Part shown: positions 34,468 through 43,308 of the stretch, piece after piece | Numbering within the stretch: the stretch's first letter is position 1 | Layout: every line of letters starts with the position of its first letter | NCBI RefSeq assembly: GCF_000236685.1 | Contig: NC_016633.1 | Span: 1,612,001 to 1,676,000 of the forward strand | Direction: 5' to 3' | From: Sphaerochaeta pleomorpha str. Grapes | GTDB taxonomy: Bacteria > Spirochaetota > Spirochaetia > Sphaerochaetales > Sphaerochaetaceae | DNA length: 64,000 nucleotides | The notes under the pieces: generated by a model | What the model was told of the DNA's origin: nothing | The model's input: only the letters and a program-made list of their open reading frames with translations | Databases searched by the model: none | Translations under genes and position numbers: made by a program

Positions 34468-35427
34468 CTAATCCAACTGGACCCTGGGGTCCAACGCTGC
34501 AGTGAGCAGATCTATGATGAAACTGGCAATAAGCACCGCAAAAACAGAAAATAGGGCAATCATCATTACCAACGGATAATTCTGGCTTCTCACTGCACCT
34601 AAGAATTCGTTGCCAACCCCTGGCCATTGGAAAATCTGTTCAATGACCACAGATCCCCCGATGAGCATGGGAAGACGGAACCCGATCAGTACGACAACAG
34701 GAGTCAAGGCAACGCGAAAACCATGGACAAGGTTTATTCTCCACTCAGGCAAGCCTTTGCTACGGGCCGTCTTGATATAGTCTTTGTTAATAGTATCAAG
34801 CATACTGCTACGCGTATAACGCATTACCCCAGCAGTCATGGTTACCCCCAATACGAGCGCAGGTAACAATAGATTCTTCATATGGTCCCAGTAAACGGTA
34901 TATTCAGGCCGCAATCTGCCACCAATAGGCAACCAACCCAGGTCGATGGCAAACACAAGAAGGGCTACCAGTCCCAGAAAGAATTCAGGGATAGAGACAC
35001 CCACCATACCGGCGACGGTAAAAACCCGGTCGATAGGCCGGTCTTTGCGAACAGCGCTGACCAGTCCAAGGATGGTCCCAAGCAAAGTTGAGATACACAA
35101 AGCTGCCAAAGATAATTCCAGGGTAGCAGGAATCCTGTTCAGTACTATGTCCTTGATCGGAACGCCGCTAGTCAGGCTATACCCAAAATCACCATGCAAG
35201 ACTCCTCCGATCCAGTGGAAGTAACGAATGATGAACGGATCATTCAGCCCCAAGGAGTCACGAAGGGCTGAAAGCTGAGCCTGGGAGATATTTGCCATGG
35301 CTTCAGGACCGGCCATAAAGGAGACCGCATCCCCAGGGGTCAGTTCCATGCCTAGGAAAATAAGAAACGTCATAATAAGAAGCATCGGGATAAGGGTAAG
35401 GAATCTACGAATTGTATAGGAAAACAT
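34468..35427 (-). CDS. Dipeptide-type ABC transporter permease, DppB-like
   Basis: 319 residues, about six hydrophobic segments. N-terminus MFSYTIRRFLTLIPMLLIM and the DSLGLNDPFIIRYFHWIGGVLHGDFGYS segment are family-typical; docking loop YIKTARSKGLPEWRINLVHGFR. The ATG 35427 has AAGGA close upstream; an extension to 35505 in frame is not needed. Confidence 0.93.
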   Translation of the reverse strand: MFSYTIRRFLTLIPMLLIMTFLIFLGMELTPGDAVSFMAGPEAMANISQAQLSALRDSLGLNDPFIIRYFHWIGGVLHGDFGYSLTSGVPIKDIVLNRIPATLELSLAALCISTLLGTILGLVSAVRKDRPIDRVFTVAGMVGVSIPEFFLGLVALLVFAIDLGWLPIGGRLRPEYTVYWDHMKNLLLPALVLGVTMTAGVMRYTRSSMLDTINKDYIKTARSKGLPEWRINLVHGFRVALTPVVVLIGFRLPMLIGGSVVIEQIFQWPGVGNEFLGAVRSQNYPLVMMIALFSVFAVLIASFIIDLLTAALDPRVQLD

Positions 35428-35465
35428 GGTTCCTTTGCCTCCTTGGGTAATCAGAAAGGGAAGAT

Positions 35466-35494
35466 TGTCCGGGAGGGAAAACCCATCCCGGACA
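35466..35494 (-). other. Intercistronic hairpin after the permuted binding-protein gene
   Basis: TGTCCGGGA (35466-35474) pairs with TCCCGGACA (35486-35494), with an inner GGG/CCC; outer ATTG/CAAT-like bases extend it. No T-tract. It occupies the gap between the binding-protein and DppB-like genes. Confidence 0.7.
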
Positions 35495-35519
35495 GACAAT
35501 ACCAATTAGTATGCAGTGA

Positions 35520-37184
35520 TCACGGTTTAGGGAACTTGTTTACGAAGAACAGACGGGTGTAACGGATATCAACAGGAGTCACCTTTACATTAGGCATCTG
35601 CTCAAGGGCAAGGACATCCTGGACGCTCTTGGTATAGGCATAATCCAATTGTCCGGCTGCTGCATTCTTTACGAGGTTAGGATCACTCTCTCCGCTAGGA
35701 TACATCTGAATCTCATCAATCTTTGCCTTGCCTTTATAATACTTAGCAAAAGGCACAAAGGTTGCGTAGTTATTCATCTGGATTTCCTTGACCATGTACG
35801 GACCGGAACCAACAGGATTCTGCCAGAAGGAAGCTTGCTGGAACTGCAATGGATCGACATTTGCAAAATACTTTTTAGGAAGCGGCGGGAACTGGGTGAA
35901 ACAAAGGAGTGCATTGGGGTCTGCAACACTATAGGTAAAGGTTACGTTGCGGCCATCGGTGGTAATTCCCGTTATCTCAGTTGCGCTGCCATTAACGAAA
36001 GCATCGTACCCTTGCAGGTGTTTGAGCATGGAAGAGAATACTGCATTGAGGGCAGGAACCTTTGAAGCAAACTCATACGTCCATTTGACATCAGAAGCAG
36101 TAATCGGTTCACCGTCATGCCAGAAAATATCATCGCGCAATACAAAAGTGATGGTTTTTCCGTCCGGGCTCACAGTGTAACTTTCAGCAAGCTCACCCTT
36201 AGAAGGGGTCAAACTGGTATCGGCAACCACAAGATGATCGAATAAGACTTTCTGGCTCATGTATAGACCAGGATTGAGAAATGGTGTCTCAACAAATTGG
36301 ACAGGGCCGCCATTGGTCTTTAATACCTTTTTGCCGTTTGCATCTGCGGGGACAGTCCAGTTGATAATATTCCAGTCATAGTTGAACTGCTCATTGCCAT
36401 AACCGGCACCTGCACGGTCGAGTCGAGTGCTCTGGGCTACAAATACCTGCTGGTAATACAAGGGGATTGCAGGAAGGTTATCATTCTCATACTTCTGTAC
36501 CGCCTTGAAAGCCGCCTTCTGGGAAGCAACATCAACAACATGGGTCGCATCTATCAATTTGTCATAGGTTGGGTCTGAAGGGGTATGGGAATTGCTTCCG
36601 CCACCGGTAATAAACCGATCGTAATATTCGTTCATTGACAGGGCACCGATTGCAGCATAGGCAAGATCCCATTTAACTGCCGATGGTCCATTTACGGGGT
36701 CTGTTGGGGGAACCCAGAGCTGGGAACCAAGGTCGCCTTCCAGTTTCCTGAATGTCATCTTGATGCCAACATCACCGAGGTACGCCTGAACCGCAGTCAT
36801 GAGGTCGACCGTCATCTGATCCCCATAATAGTAGACTACATCGAGAGTCTGATTTGAGTCCCATCCAGCTTCCTTGAGCAATTGTTTGGCTTTGGTGGGG
36901 TTATAGGCATAGTCGTTCAACCCTGCTACCTTCCAATCTCCATTGGGGGTCAAGCTGTTTGCTACGACTGCCTTGCCATCCATCAGGCTATCGACAATTG
37001 CTTTCATGTCGATCGCATAGGCAATTGCCTGTCTAACACGTACATCAGCCAGGGGAACTCCCCCCTTGGGTGTGGCAACCATATCGGTTTCGGTTGTCGT
37101 TACCGGTGTTTCTTTTGCCCCGCCTGCAAACACGCAGGAGAGCGATACTAGTATCACGAGCACAGTCACTAAGAATTTCTTCAT
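35520..37184 (-). CDS. Family 5 (DppA-type) substrate-binding protein with circularly permuted domain order
   Basis: 554 residues. Signal peptide MKKFLVTVLVILVSLSCVFA then GGAKETP; no lipobox. The order of the mature protein is reversed relative to DppA/OppA. Residues of about 40-278 are what normally forms the C-terminal half: PLADVRVRQAIAYAID (44-59), AYNPTKAKQLLKEAG (93-107), PAIPLYYQQ (238-246). Residues of about 283-554 are what is normally N-terminal: LAESYTVSPDGKTITF (332-347), FWHDGEPITASDVKW (354-368), NPVGSGPYMVKE (456-467). The protein ends at RLFFVNKFPKP, the exact point that in relatives continues into PLADVRVRQ. One frame, no stop, normal ribosome site: an intact circular permutation rather than a broken gene. 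Likely ligand: sialic acid or a peptide. Confidence 0.9.
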   Translation of the reverse strand: MKKFLVTVLVILVSLSCVFAGGAKETPVTTTETDMVATPKGGVPLADVRVRQAIAYAIDMKAIVDSLMDGKAVVANSLTPNGDWKVAGLNDYAYNPTKAKQLLKEAGWDSNQTLDVVYYYGDQMTVDLMTAVQAYLGDVGIKMTFRKLEGDLGSQLWVPPTDPVNGPSAVKWDLAYAAIGALSMNEYYDRFITGGGSNSHTPSDPTYDKLIDATHVVDVASQKAAFKAVQKYENDNLPAIPLYYQQVFVAQSTRLDRAGAGYGNEQFNYDWNIINWTVPADANGKKVLKTNGGPVQFVETPFLNPGLYMSQKVLFDHLVVADTSLTPSKGELAESYTVSPDGKTITFVLRDDIFWHDGEPITASDVKWTYEFASKVPALNAVFSSMLKHLQGYDAFVNGSATEITGITTDGRNVTFTYSVADPNALLCFTQFPPLPKKYFANVDPLQFQQASFWQNPVGSGPYMVKEIQMNNYATFVPFAKYYKGKAKIDEIQMYPSGESDPNLVKNAAAGQLDYAYTKSVQDVLALEQMPNVKVTPVDIRYTRLFFVNKFPKP

Positions 37185-37207
37185 ATAGGCCTCCCTTAAA
37201 TATCTTG

Positions 37208-37245
37208 TGATATATCAAGACTAACATACTTAAGCTCCTTGTCAA
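37208..37245 (-). promoter_or_regulatory. Probable promoter and operator of the permuted-SBP/lyase operon
   Basis: Minus strand TTGACA (37245-37240) is a consensus -35; a weak -10 TAGTCT (37223-37218) follows at 16 nt. Directly after it lies the perfect 10-bp palindrome TGATATATCA (37208-37217) over the transcript start. The GntR protein of the operon is the likely binder (inference). Confidence 0.45.
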
Positions 37246-37529
37246 GAAGAAAATTCTACTGAAAATAAAATACACTGGGGAGTAAAATTTCTGCGATTAT
37301 AGTACAATTATATTGCTTAGAGAGACAAAACAAATAAAACCACGCTTGCTCTCCCCCACTTCCTGTGTATGTCACCAAAACCATGAAAATTACTGGTGGA
37401 ACCAGCATCACAGAAAAGAGGAAAGAAAGGACGAATAAATACATTGAAACAACTGAGAACATTTCCTTAGTCTCAAGGATTCATCCCATTTTTGTTGACT
37501 CTTAGCCTTTTGTTCTGGATGATAATCCT
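37246..37529. other. Intergenic stretch between divergent genes, no gene recognised
   Basis: AT-rich spacer between the binding-protein promoter and the AAC(3)-family gene. No convincing coding frame. It must contain the plus-strand promoter of the AAC(3)-family gene, but I could not pick a good hexamer pair. Confidence 0.4.
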
Positions 37530-38267
37530 ATGTACACCAAAGAGAATTTGCTTGAAAACTTGCGACAGCTGGGCATCAACCCAAAAGGGACCATTCTGGT
37601 CCATGCCTCCTATAAGAGCATCGGGGAAGTGGAAAACGGCGCTGATACCGTCATCGAAGCCCTTATCGACTATATGCATGAAGGACTATTGGTATTCCCT
37701 TCCCATACCTGGGCAACCGTAGACGCAAACAACCCAGTCTATTCGGTAAACGAATCTCCTGCCTGCATCGGTATCATCCCGGAATTGGCAAGAAAGAAGC
37801 CAGGTGGTTTCCGCTCCGGCCATCCCACCCATTCGGTAGTGGCCTTTGGCAAGGATGCAAAAACCTTTGTCCAGGACGATGAACACTTCGACACCCCGTG
37901 TGCCCGAGCCTCTGCCTGGGGAAAACTGCTCGACCGCGATGCCACAATCCTGTTAGTGGGGGTTGGCTTGAACCGCGACACCTTTATCCATGGAATTGAA
38001 GAATGGCTCGACCTGCCCGAACGGCTGACCAAAGAAAAAGAAATGCTTACCAGCATACTCGCTGATGGAACAGCAGTAACGGTCCCTTCAAGAAGGCATA
38101 TCGGGCACCCCTCGGAAAACTTCCCGAAAGTACAGGATTACCTTTTTGAAAAGCATATTCTCCATAACGGAACTTTTGGTGATGCAAAGGTACTCTACCA
38201 CAGCACGCAAGAACTGTATGATGCTCTGGAGCCACTACTTGAGAAGAACCCAGCCCTATTTTCCTAG
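37530..38267 (+). CDS. AAC(3)-family N-acetyltransferase
   Basis: 245 residues of the aminoglycoside 3-N-acetyltransferase superfamily, which transfers acetyl from acetyl-CoA to an amino group. Conserved: ILVHASYKSIGEVENGADTVIEAL (start of the CoA site), LVFPSHTW, FRSGHPTHSVVAFGKDA, and ILLVGVGLNRDTFIHGIEE. Chromosomal members (YokD-like, FrbF-like) are often not resistance enzymes, and the neighbouring sugar genes suggest an amino sugar or other metabolite as acceptor. The 3' end overlaps the convergent kinase gene by 12 nt. A real role in resistance cannot be excluded. Confidence 0.85.
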   Translation: MYTKENLLENLRQLGINPKGTILVHASYKSIGEVENGADTVIEALIDYMHEGLLVFPSHTWATVDANNPVYSVNESPACIGIIPELARKKPGGFRSGHPTHSVVAFGKDAKTFVQDDEHFDTPCARASAWGKLLDRDATILLVGVGLNRDTFIHGIEEWLDLPERLTKEKEMLTSILADGTAVTVPSRRHIGHPSENFPKVQDYLFEKHILHNGTFGDAKVLYHSTQELYDALEPLLEKNPALFS

Positions 38268-39683
38268 GGTTGCTGCAGGTAGATATTCCTGAATACCAAC
38301 AGAATCCCCGATTATCTTTCGAATATCCTGTATCGTAAGATGAGGATTATCATGCATTACCTGCACCGCTATGGTTCCTAGGGAAGTTGCTTCATAGGGA
38401 CCGGCAAGCACCCTTTTGCCTGAGATATCCGCAGTCATTTGATTTAGATGAGCATTTCTCGACCCTCCGCCAATGATATGAATTGTAGGATATTCCTTTC
38501 CGGTAATCACTTGCAGGTCCTCGATACCCTTCGCATAACTGACCGCAAGAGCCATATAAGCAGAGGCAACGACATCGCCTATCCCCTCCAATCCGGTCAA
38601 GTCCCGGATTGCCCCGATCATCGAGAGAGGATTATAGAGTGAGGTATCATTGGGATCGAAGGACTTACAGGTCTTCGCCTCAAGACAGGGCATGGCAAGT
38701 GCGACAATCTCATCCCAGCTATACGTTCGGTTTTCTGTAAACTCCAACTCACGCTTGATATTCTGCAGGATATGCATCCCGCAGGAATTCTTCAGCAAGG
38801 TTATTGAACCATGAAGGCCTCCTTCATTCGAAAACCCCTGTTTCTCCACAATCGAATTTATTATTGGTTCATGTAATTCCGTACCAATCAAAGACCAGGT
38901 ACCAGAACTGATATAAGCAAAATCCTTTTCACCCGTCGGTACCGATACTATTGCAGAGGCGGTGTCATGGGAAGGAACCGAAATCGAGGGGAAAGCCGGA
39001 ATCCCCAGTTTCGAGGCAAGCTCACTTCTGAGCATTCCCCGAATCTGGCCGTGTCCGACCAAAGGAGGGAACCAGTTCTTGCAAATGCCGGTCTTGGAAA
39101 AGACAGAATCACAATAGGTGCGCTTTCTCATATCAAGCAATTGGGTGGTACTCGCAATGGAAACCTCACTGTTCCTTTCCCCCGTAAAAAGATAATTTAG
39201 CAAATCAGGGATAGTCAGCAAGGATTTTACAGCCAAAGGATATTCCGGCAATTTTTCCCTGATCCCTAGGATCTGATACAGTGAGTTCATCGGATGATTC
39301 TGTATTCCGGTATACCCAAACATCGCATGTAAATCGCTATCACTCAGGGTATTCAAGCCCACTGTCCCTAAAAGGTTGCGGTAGCATAACGGATTTCCAA
39401 GCAATTCTCCCGACCTTCCCAGAAGTCCAAAATCGATTCCCCAGGTAGAAATTCCAAAGGAAGAGATACTTGAAACCTCCGAACAGGTTTTTTTCATTGC
39501 TAATTGCATTGTATGGAAAATGGATAAGATATCCCAATAGTCGTAGGCATATCCTTGCAAAGCCTGGTTAGGAGTCTGCTGAACCACCTCTGTCTTTATG
39601 TGGGAACCATCAAACGTCCCAAGAACCGTCCGTATGGAAGAATTACCACAGTCGAAACCAATATAATTGCTTGTTCCCTTCAC
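38256..39683 (-). CDS. rhaB: Rhamnulokinase-like FGGY carbohydrate kinase
   Basis: 475 residues. ATP-dependent phosphorylation of a ketose, best match L-rhamnulose. RhaB-specific landmarks: FGISTWGIDFGLLG, YLFTGERNSEVSIASTTQLLDM, VPSHDTASAIVSVP with the catalytic Asp, YISSGTWSLIGTE, FSNEGGLHGSITLLKN, FDPNDTSLYNP, IIGGGSRNAHLNQMTAD and GPYEATSLGTIAVQ. These align along the whole length with E. coli RhaB as I recall it. The first phosphate loop is GFDCGNSSIRTV instead of the usual DLGASSGR, a variation in the N-terminal loop. Last gene of the operon; its ATG overlaps the permease stop by 4 nt. Confidence 0.87.
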   Translation of the reverse strand: MKGTSNYIGFDCGNSSIRTVLGTFDGSHIKTEVVQQTPNQALQGYAYDYWDILSIFHTMQLAMKKTCSEVSSISSFGISTWGIDFGLLGRSGELLGNPLCYRNLLGTVGLNTLSDSDLHAMFGYTGIQNHPMNSLYQILGIREKLPEYPLAVKSLLTIPDLLNYLFTGERNSEVSIASTTQLLDMRKRTYCDSVFSKTGICKNWFPPLVGHGQIRGMLRSELASKLGIPAFPSISVPSHDTASAIVSVPTGEKDFAYISSGTWSLIGTELHEPIINSIVEKQGFSNEGGLHGSITLLKNSCGMHILQNIKRELEFTENRTYSWDEIVALAMPCLEAKTCKSFDPNDTSLYNPLSMIGAIRDLTGLEGIGDVVASAYMALAVSYAKGIEDLQVITGKEYPTIHIIGGGSRNAHLNQMTADISGKRVLAGPYEATSLGTIAVQVMHDNPHLTIQDIRKIIGDSVGIQEYLPAATLGK

Positions 39684-40645
39684 TTTACGTACCCTCTTTT
39701 CCTGTGATCGATCAGGTAATTGATTACCATGACCAAAATCATGACGAAACCCCAGATGGCGGTAGTGAGAAAGGAATTGACACGCAGCAGGTTGAAACCA
39801 CTAGATAACATCTGCAAGGTAATTAGGGATAAAACAACACCCAGAACCCTTCCAAAGCCACCGGCACTACTCACACCTCCAAGGACACAGGCAAGAATCG
39901 AGACAAGGAGATAGGAATTGCCATATCCTGACTTTGCTGAATTGAAACGGCTTATCATAACCAAAGCAGCTACCCCGGAATATATCCCAGAAACCAGATA
40001 GGCTTTCATAAGTACCTTGGCATTATCTATTCCAGAAAACCGTGTCACAGCATCGTTGGAACCAATCATATATAGGCAGAATCCTGTTTTTGTCTTGTTG
40101 AGAAACATGGACAGAAGCATGGCCATGAGGGCAAATATCAGAAGAGGGAAAGGTATCCCAAAAACCGTCCCATTCCCTAGAAAAAGTACAGAATCAGGAA
40201 AACCGGAAATCACATAGCCTTTAGTCACCACGATGGCAATGCCATTGAGCAAGGTCATAGTCCCGAGCGTCGCCAAGATGGGGGTAATCCCAATATAGGC
40301 AATCAAAAAACCATTGAACAACCCCACCAAGGCAGCTACAGCAAGGCCTGCAAAAATTGCAGAAAACAATACTAGCGAGGGAGTTGATCCCTCAAAGTTT
40401 TTCAATATAAGGGCAGTGGTTATGCCTGTCATATTTGCACTTGCTATTATCGAGAGATTAATACCCCCTGTAATCAAGACAACCATCATCGAAAAGGCAA
40501 GGATTCCCAGCTCGGGAAGCTGAAAAGCCATCCCCTGAAGGTTTCCCAAAGAAAAAAACGATCCACCTGTAAAGACACCCATGACAACCAAAACAGCGAC
40601 CATAATCATACTCAATACTGTCAATTCATCTTTTTTGATTTTCAT
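39680..40645 (-). CDS. Sugar ABC transporter permease, RbsC/RhaQ type (second)
   Basis: 321 residues of the CUT2 permease family, with about eight to ten hydrophobic segments. VLITGGINLSIIASANMTG corresponds to the family's L(V)xGGIDLSVG motif; LVGLFNGFLIAYIGITPILATLGTM is the next hallmark. Start overlaps the stop of the companion permease by one base. Two different CUT2 permeases plus a double ATPase match the RhaSTPQ layout of rhizobial rhamnose importers. Confidence 0.92.
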   Translation of the reverse strand: MKIKKDELTVLSMIMVAVLVVMGVFTGGSFFSLGNLQGMAFQLPELGILAFSMMVVLITGGINLSIIASANMTGITTALILKNFEGSTPSLVLFSAIFAGLAVAALVGLFNGFLIAYIGITPILATLGTMTLLNGIAIVVTKGYVISGFPDSVLFLGNGTVFGIPFPLLIFALMAMLLSMFLNKTKTGFCLYMIGSNDAVTRFSGIDNAKVLMKAYLVSGIYSGVAALVMISRFNSAKSGYGNSYLLVSILACVLGGVSSAGGFGRVLGVVLSLITLQMLSSGFNLLRVNSFLTTAIWGFVMILVMVINYLIDHRKRGYVK

Positions 40646-41691
40646 TATCGGGCCCCCTGACTCATTACGTAGGTTGAATCTACCAAGGCAGAATCTTCCT
40701 CCCTGATATCTATATGTGCCCCAGATTTCTTATTTTTCTGCCTGTAGGAGCTAAAACCAACGCTCACGATAATGACAATCCCGACAAATACATCATACCA
40801 TACTGCCGATACCTTCATGAGGGTCATCCCATTCTGCACAATCGCCAAAAGCATGACCCCAAAGAAGGTACCAAGCACGGACCCCCTTCCACCAGAAAGG
40901 CTGGCACCACCAAGAACGACAGCTGCGATAACACTCAATTCCTTTCCTACTATTGAATTTGGCGCTACGGTTTGTACAAGCAAAGCCTGCACAATACCCG
41001 CTATTGCAGCCATCACACCCATGAAGGCATATACAAATACCTGAACCCAGCGTACATTTATCCCAATCCTTCCAGCAGAGATAAGATCCCCTCCAACAGC
41101 ATATACACTCCTTCCCAATCGAGTATATTTCAGAAGCAAGGCGGTCGCAGCCATGAGCAGGAACCAGATAACCGTGATGACAGAAATCCCATAGGGCGTA
41201 TTAGTGGGCGAGACTAGGGTAAGCATCCGAACCTCTGCAAATGAACGAAAAAAATCAGGCAGAGCATAGATCCATCGCCCTCTGGTCACGACAATCAACA
41301 AACCATAGTAGACATTCATCGTCGCAATGGTGGCAATGATCGGAGGAATGGAAAACACATGTATCAGAAAACCATTGATACTACCGAGCAATATACCGAT
41401 AGCAATGGCCAGTAAAAAAGCACTGAGCATCGATCCACCAAGTTTGATACAGATACTTACACTCACATATTCTGCAATAGTAGCTATTGCAGCAAACGAC
41501 ATGTCGATTCCCCCGGAAATTAGAACCAGTAAGACGCCTATAGCCATTATACCCAAAAAGGCATTGCTCTTGAGAAGATCAAACAGGTTTTCCAGTGAGA
41601 AGAAATTGGGATTTACAAGGGAAATGACAATCGAAAATACAACAATGATCATCAGCACATAGGCTTCATGGCATTTCAAGAATTTTTTCAT
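40645..41691 (-). CDS. Sugar ABC transporter permease, RbsC/RhaP type (first)
   Basis: 348-residue CUT2 permease. VLISGGIDMSFAAIATIAEYVS is the family motif, then GSINGFLIHVFSIPPIIATIATM. A hydrophilic C-terminal tail of about 30 residues. Lies 12 nt downstream of the ATPase gene. Confidence 0.92.
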   Translation of the reverse strand: MKKFLKCHEAYVLMIIVVFSIVISLVNPNFFSLENLFDLLKSNAFLGIMAIGVLLVLISGGIDMSFAAIATIAEYVSVSICIKLGGSMLSAFLLAIAIGILLGSINGFLIHVFSIPPIIATIATMNVYYGLLIVVTRGRWIYALPDFFRSFAEVRMLTLVSPTNTPYGISVITVIWFLLMAATALLLKYTRLGRSVYAVGGDLISAGRIGINVRWVQVFVYAFMGVMAAIAGIVQALLVQTVAPNSIVGKELSVIAAVVLGGASLSGGRGSVLGTFFGVMLLAIVQNGMTLMKVSAVWYDVFVGIVIIVSVGFSSYRQKNKKSGAHIDIREEDSALVDSTYVMSQGAR

Positions 41692-41703
41692 TTACACACC
41701 CCG

Positions 41704-43206
41704 CTACACTACTCGTGAAGCAATGAAAGACTGAATATCGTCCTCGGTCGTACTGGCCGAATCGAATTCCTTTATGATACGGCCCCGGTTCATAACCAGA
41801 ACACGATTACAGTTATACAAGACCTCCGGTATCTCATCAGAGATGATGATAATACCCAATCCCTTCACAGCCAGCGATTTGATAACCGAATGGATGCTTG
41901 CTTTAGCGGCAATATCGATACCTACTGTAGGATTGTCCAAGATAAAGATCCTCGGATCGGTAGCTATCCATTTTGCAATTACCACTCGTTGCTGATTCCC
42001 TCCCGAAAGGGTTTTTACAGAAGAATCCTCAGAAGGAATCTTGATATGCAACTCATTTACCCAATGGTTAATGGTCTCCCTCATTTTTTGGGGAGCAAGC
42101 AGGTGCAGAGAATCCATCATCCGGTCAAGAACAGTAATGACAATATTCTTCCCGATGGACTGGTCCAGGATTACCCCCTCAGCCAACCTGTTTTCAGGAA
42201 CATAGGCAATATGCTGCGCAAGGGCTTTCTGGACTGAATCAATAGTTACCATTTTCCCATCTATGAGAATTTCGCCCTCCTCGAACGGGTTCAAACCAAA
42301 CAAAGACAAAGCAAGTTCAGTCCTTCCAGAGCCCAACAGCCCCGTGATGCCTACGATTTCACCCCGATAGAGCCGAAAATCAATATCCTTGAAGCTATTC
42401 CTGCGAGAAACCTTTTTCATCTCCAAAAGAGGAATCTGAGACCTATCTGGTTTTATATGATAGGGACAATAGGAAATATTTTCTCCTGTCATGTAGAATT
42501 CTATCTTTTTATCGTCCAGTTCACTAGAACTGAAACAACCTATCATCTTTCCATCCCTAATCACCGAAACTCGTTCGGCTACTTCCATGATTTCATTGAG
42601 TTTATGACTGATGAACAGTGTTGCAATACCTTTGCTTTTCAAGTCCACAACCACATTGAGCAACGCTTCTATTTCTTTCGTAGTAAGGGCCGTGGTGGGT
42701 TCATCCATTATCAGAAGGTGTATATCCCTTGTCAGTGCCCGACAGATGGCAACCAGTTGCTGATCAGCCATTGATAGTTCGGAAACCAAGCAATCCAAGG
42801 GAAGGGCTATCCCTATCTTACCCATTGCAGTCAAGGCTGTCTCGTGGCATTGTTTCCATGATACGGTTTTCTTCTTTCCTGAGAATAGTCCACTCAGCGA
42901 AATATTTTCCTGTACAGTCAGATTGGGAAACAGGGAAAGGTCCTGATAAATAACTTCAATCCCATGTTTTTTTGCCTCCGCAGATGTTAGGCGAGAAACT
43001 TTTTTCCCATAGATTTCGATCTCTGAGGAAGGACTAGGCTTAATCACCCCTGATATAATCTTCACCAATGTGGATTTGCCCGACCCGTTGGTCCCAACGA
43101 GACAGTGGATTTCTCCTTCTCTGATGGTAAAGTCCACGTTGTCCAGTGCCCTTACCCCAGCATACTGTTTACTGATATGATGCATTGATAAAAACAGATT
43201 TTCCAT
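41704..43206 (-). CDS. Sugar ABC transporter ATPase with two nucleotide-binding domains, RbsA/RhaT type
   Basis: 500 residues from the ATG 43206 (GAGG just upstream; the longer frame adds 15 spurious codons). First half is canonical: Walker A GTNGSGKST, signature LSMADQQ, Walker B LLIMDEPTTAL. Second half: GLLGSGRTE as degenerate Walker A, common in this family, signature LSGGNQQRVVIAKW, and Walker B IFILDNPTVGID, where Asn replaces the catalytic Glu. The second site is therefore probably non-hydrolytic. Powers the two permeases encoded downstream. Confidence 0.93.
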   Translation of the reverse strand: MENLFLSMHHISKQYAGVRALDNVDFTIREGEIHCLVGTNGSGKSTLVKIISGVIKPSPSSEIEIYGKKVSRLTSAEAKKHGIEVIYQDLSLFPNLTVQENISLSGLFSGKKKTVSWKQCHETALTAMGKIGIALPLDCLVSELSMADQQLVAICRALTRDIHLLIMDEPTTALTTKEIEALLNVVVDLKSKGIATLFISHKLNEIMEVAERVSVIRDGKMIGCFSSSELDDKKIEFYMTGENISYCPYHIKPDRSQIPLLEMKKVSRRNSFKDIDFRLYRGEIVGITGLLGSGRTELALSLFGLNPFEEGEILIDGKMVTIDSVQKALAQHIAYVPENRLAEGVILDQSIGKNIVITVLDRMMDSLHLLAPQKMRETINHWVNELHIKIPSEDSSVKTLSGGNQQRVVIAKWIATDPRIFILDNPTVGIDIAAKASIHSVIKSLAVKGLGIIIISDEIPEVLYNCNRVLVMNRGRIIKEFDSASTTEDDIQSFIASRVV

Positions 43207-43256
43207 ACAACCTCGCAAGAATGCAGACGTAGTGCTTAAAGTCAGTACCAAATAAA

Positions 43257-43291
43257 AGCCTCCGCATGGTTGTGTTCCCCTTGTGGAGGCT
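43257..43291 (-). other. Intercistronic hairpin after the rhamnose-type binding-protein gene
   Basis: AGCCTCCGCA (43257-43266) pairs with TGTGGAGGCT (43282-43291) with one wobble. On the minus strand it is followed by TTTTATTT, so it may terminate partly between the binding-protein and ATPase genes. Confidence 0.65.
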
Positions 43292-43308
43292 CATTGCTTA
43301 TGATTCAA

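Noticed and set aside
37530-38267. AAC(3)-family gene as an antibiotic-resistance cassette
   Set aside because: No integron, transposon or other resistance gene nearby; base usage resembles the neighbours. The family has many members with metabolic or unknown roles.
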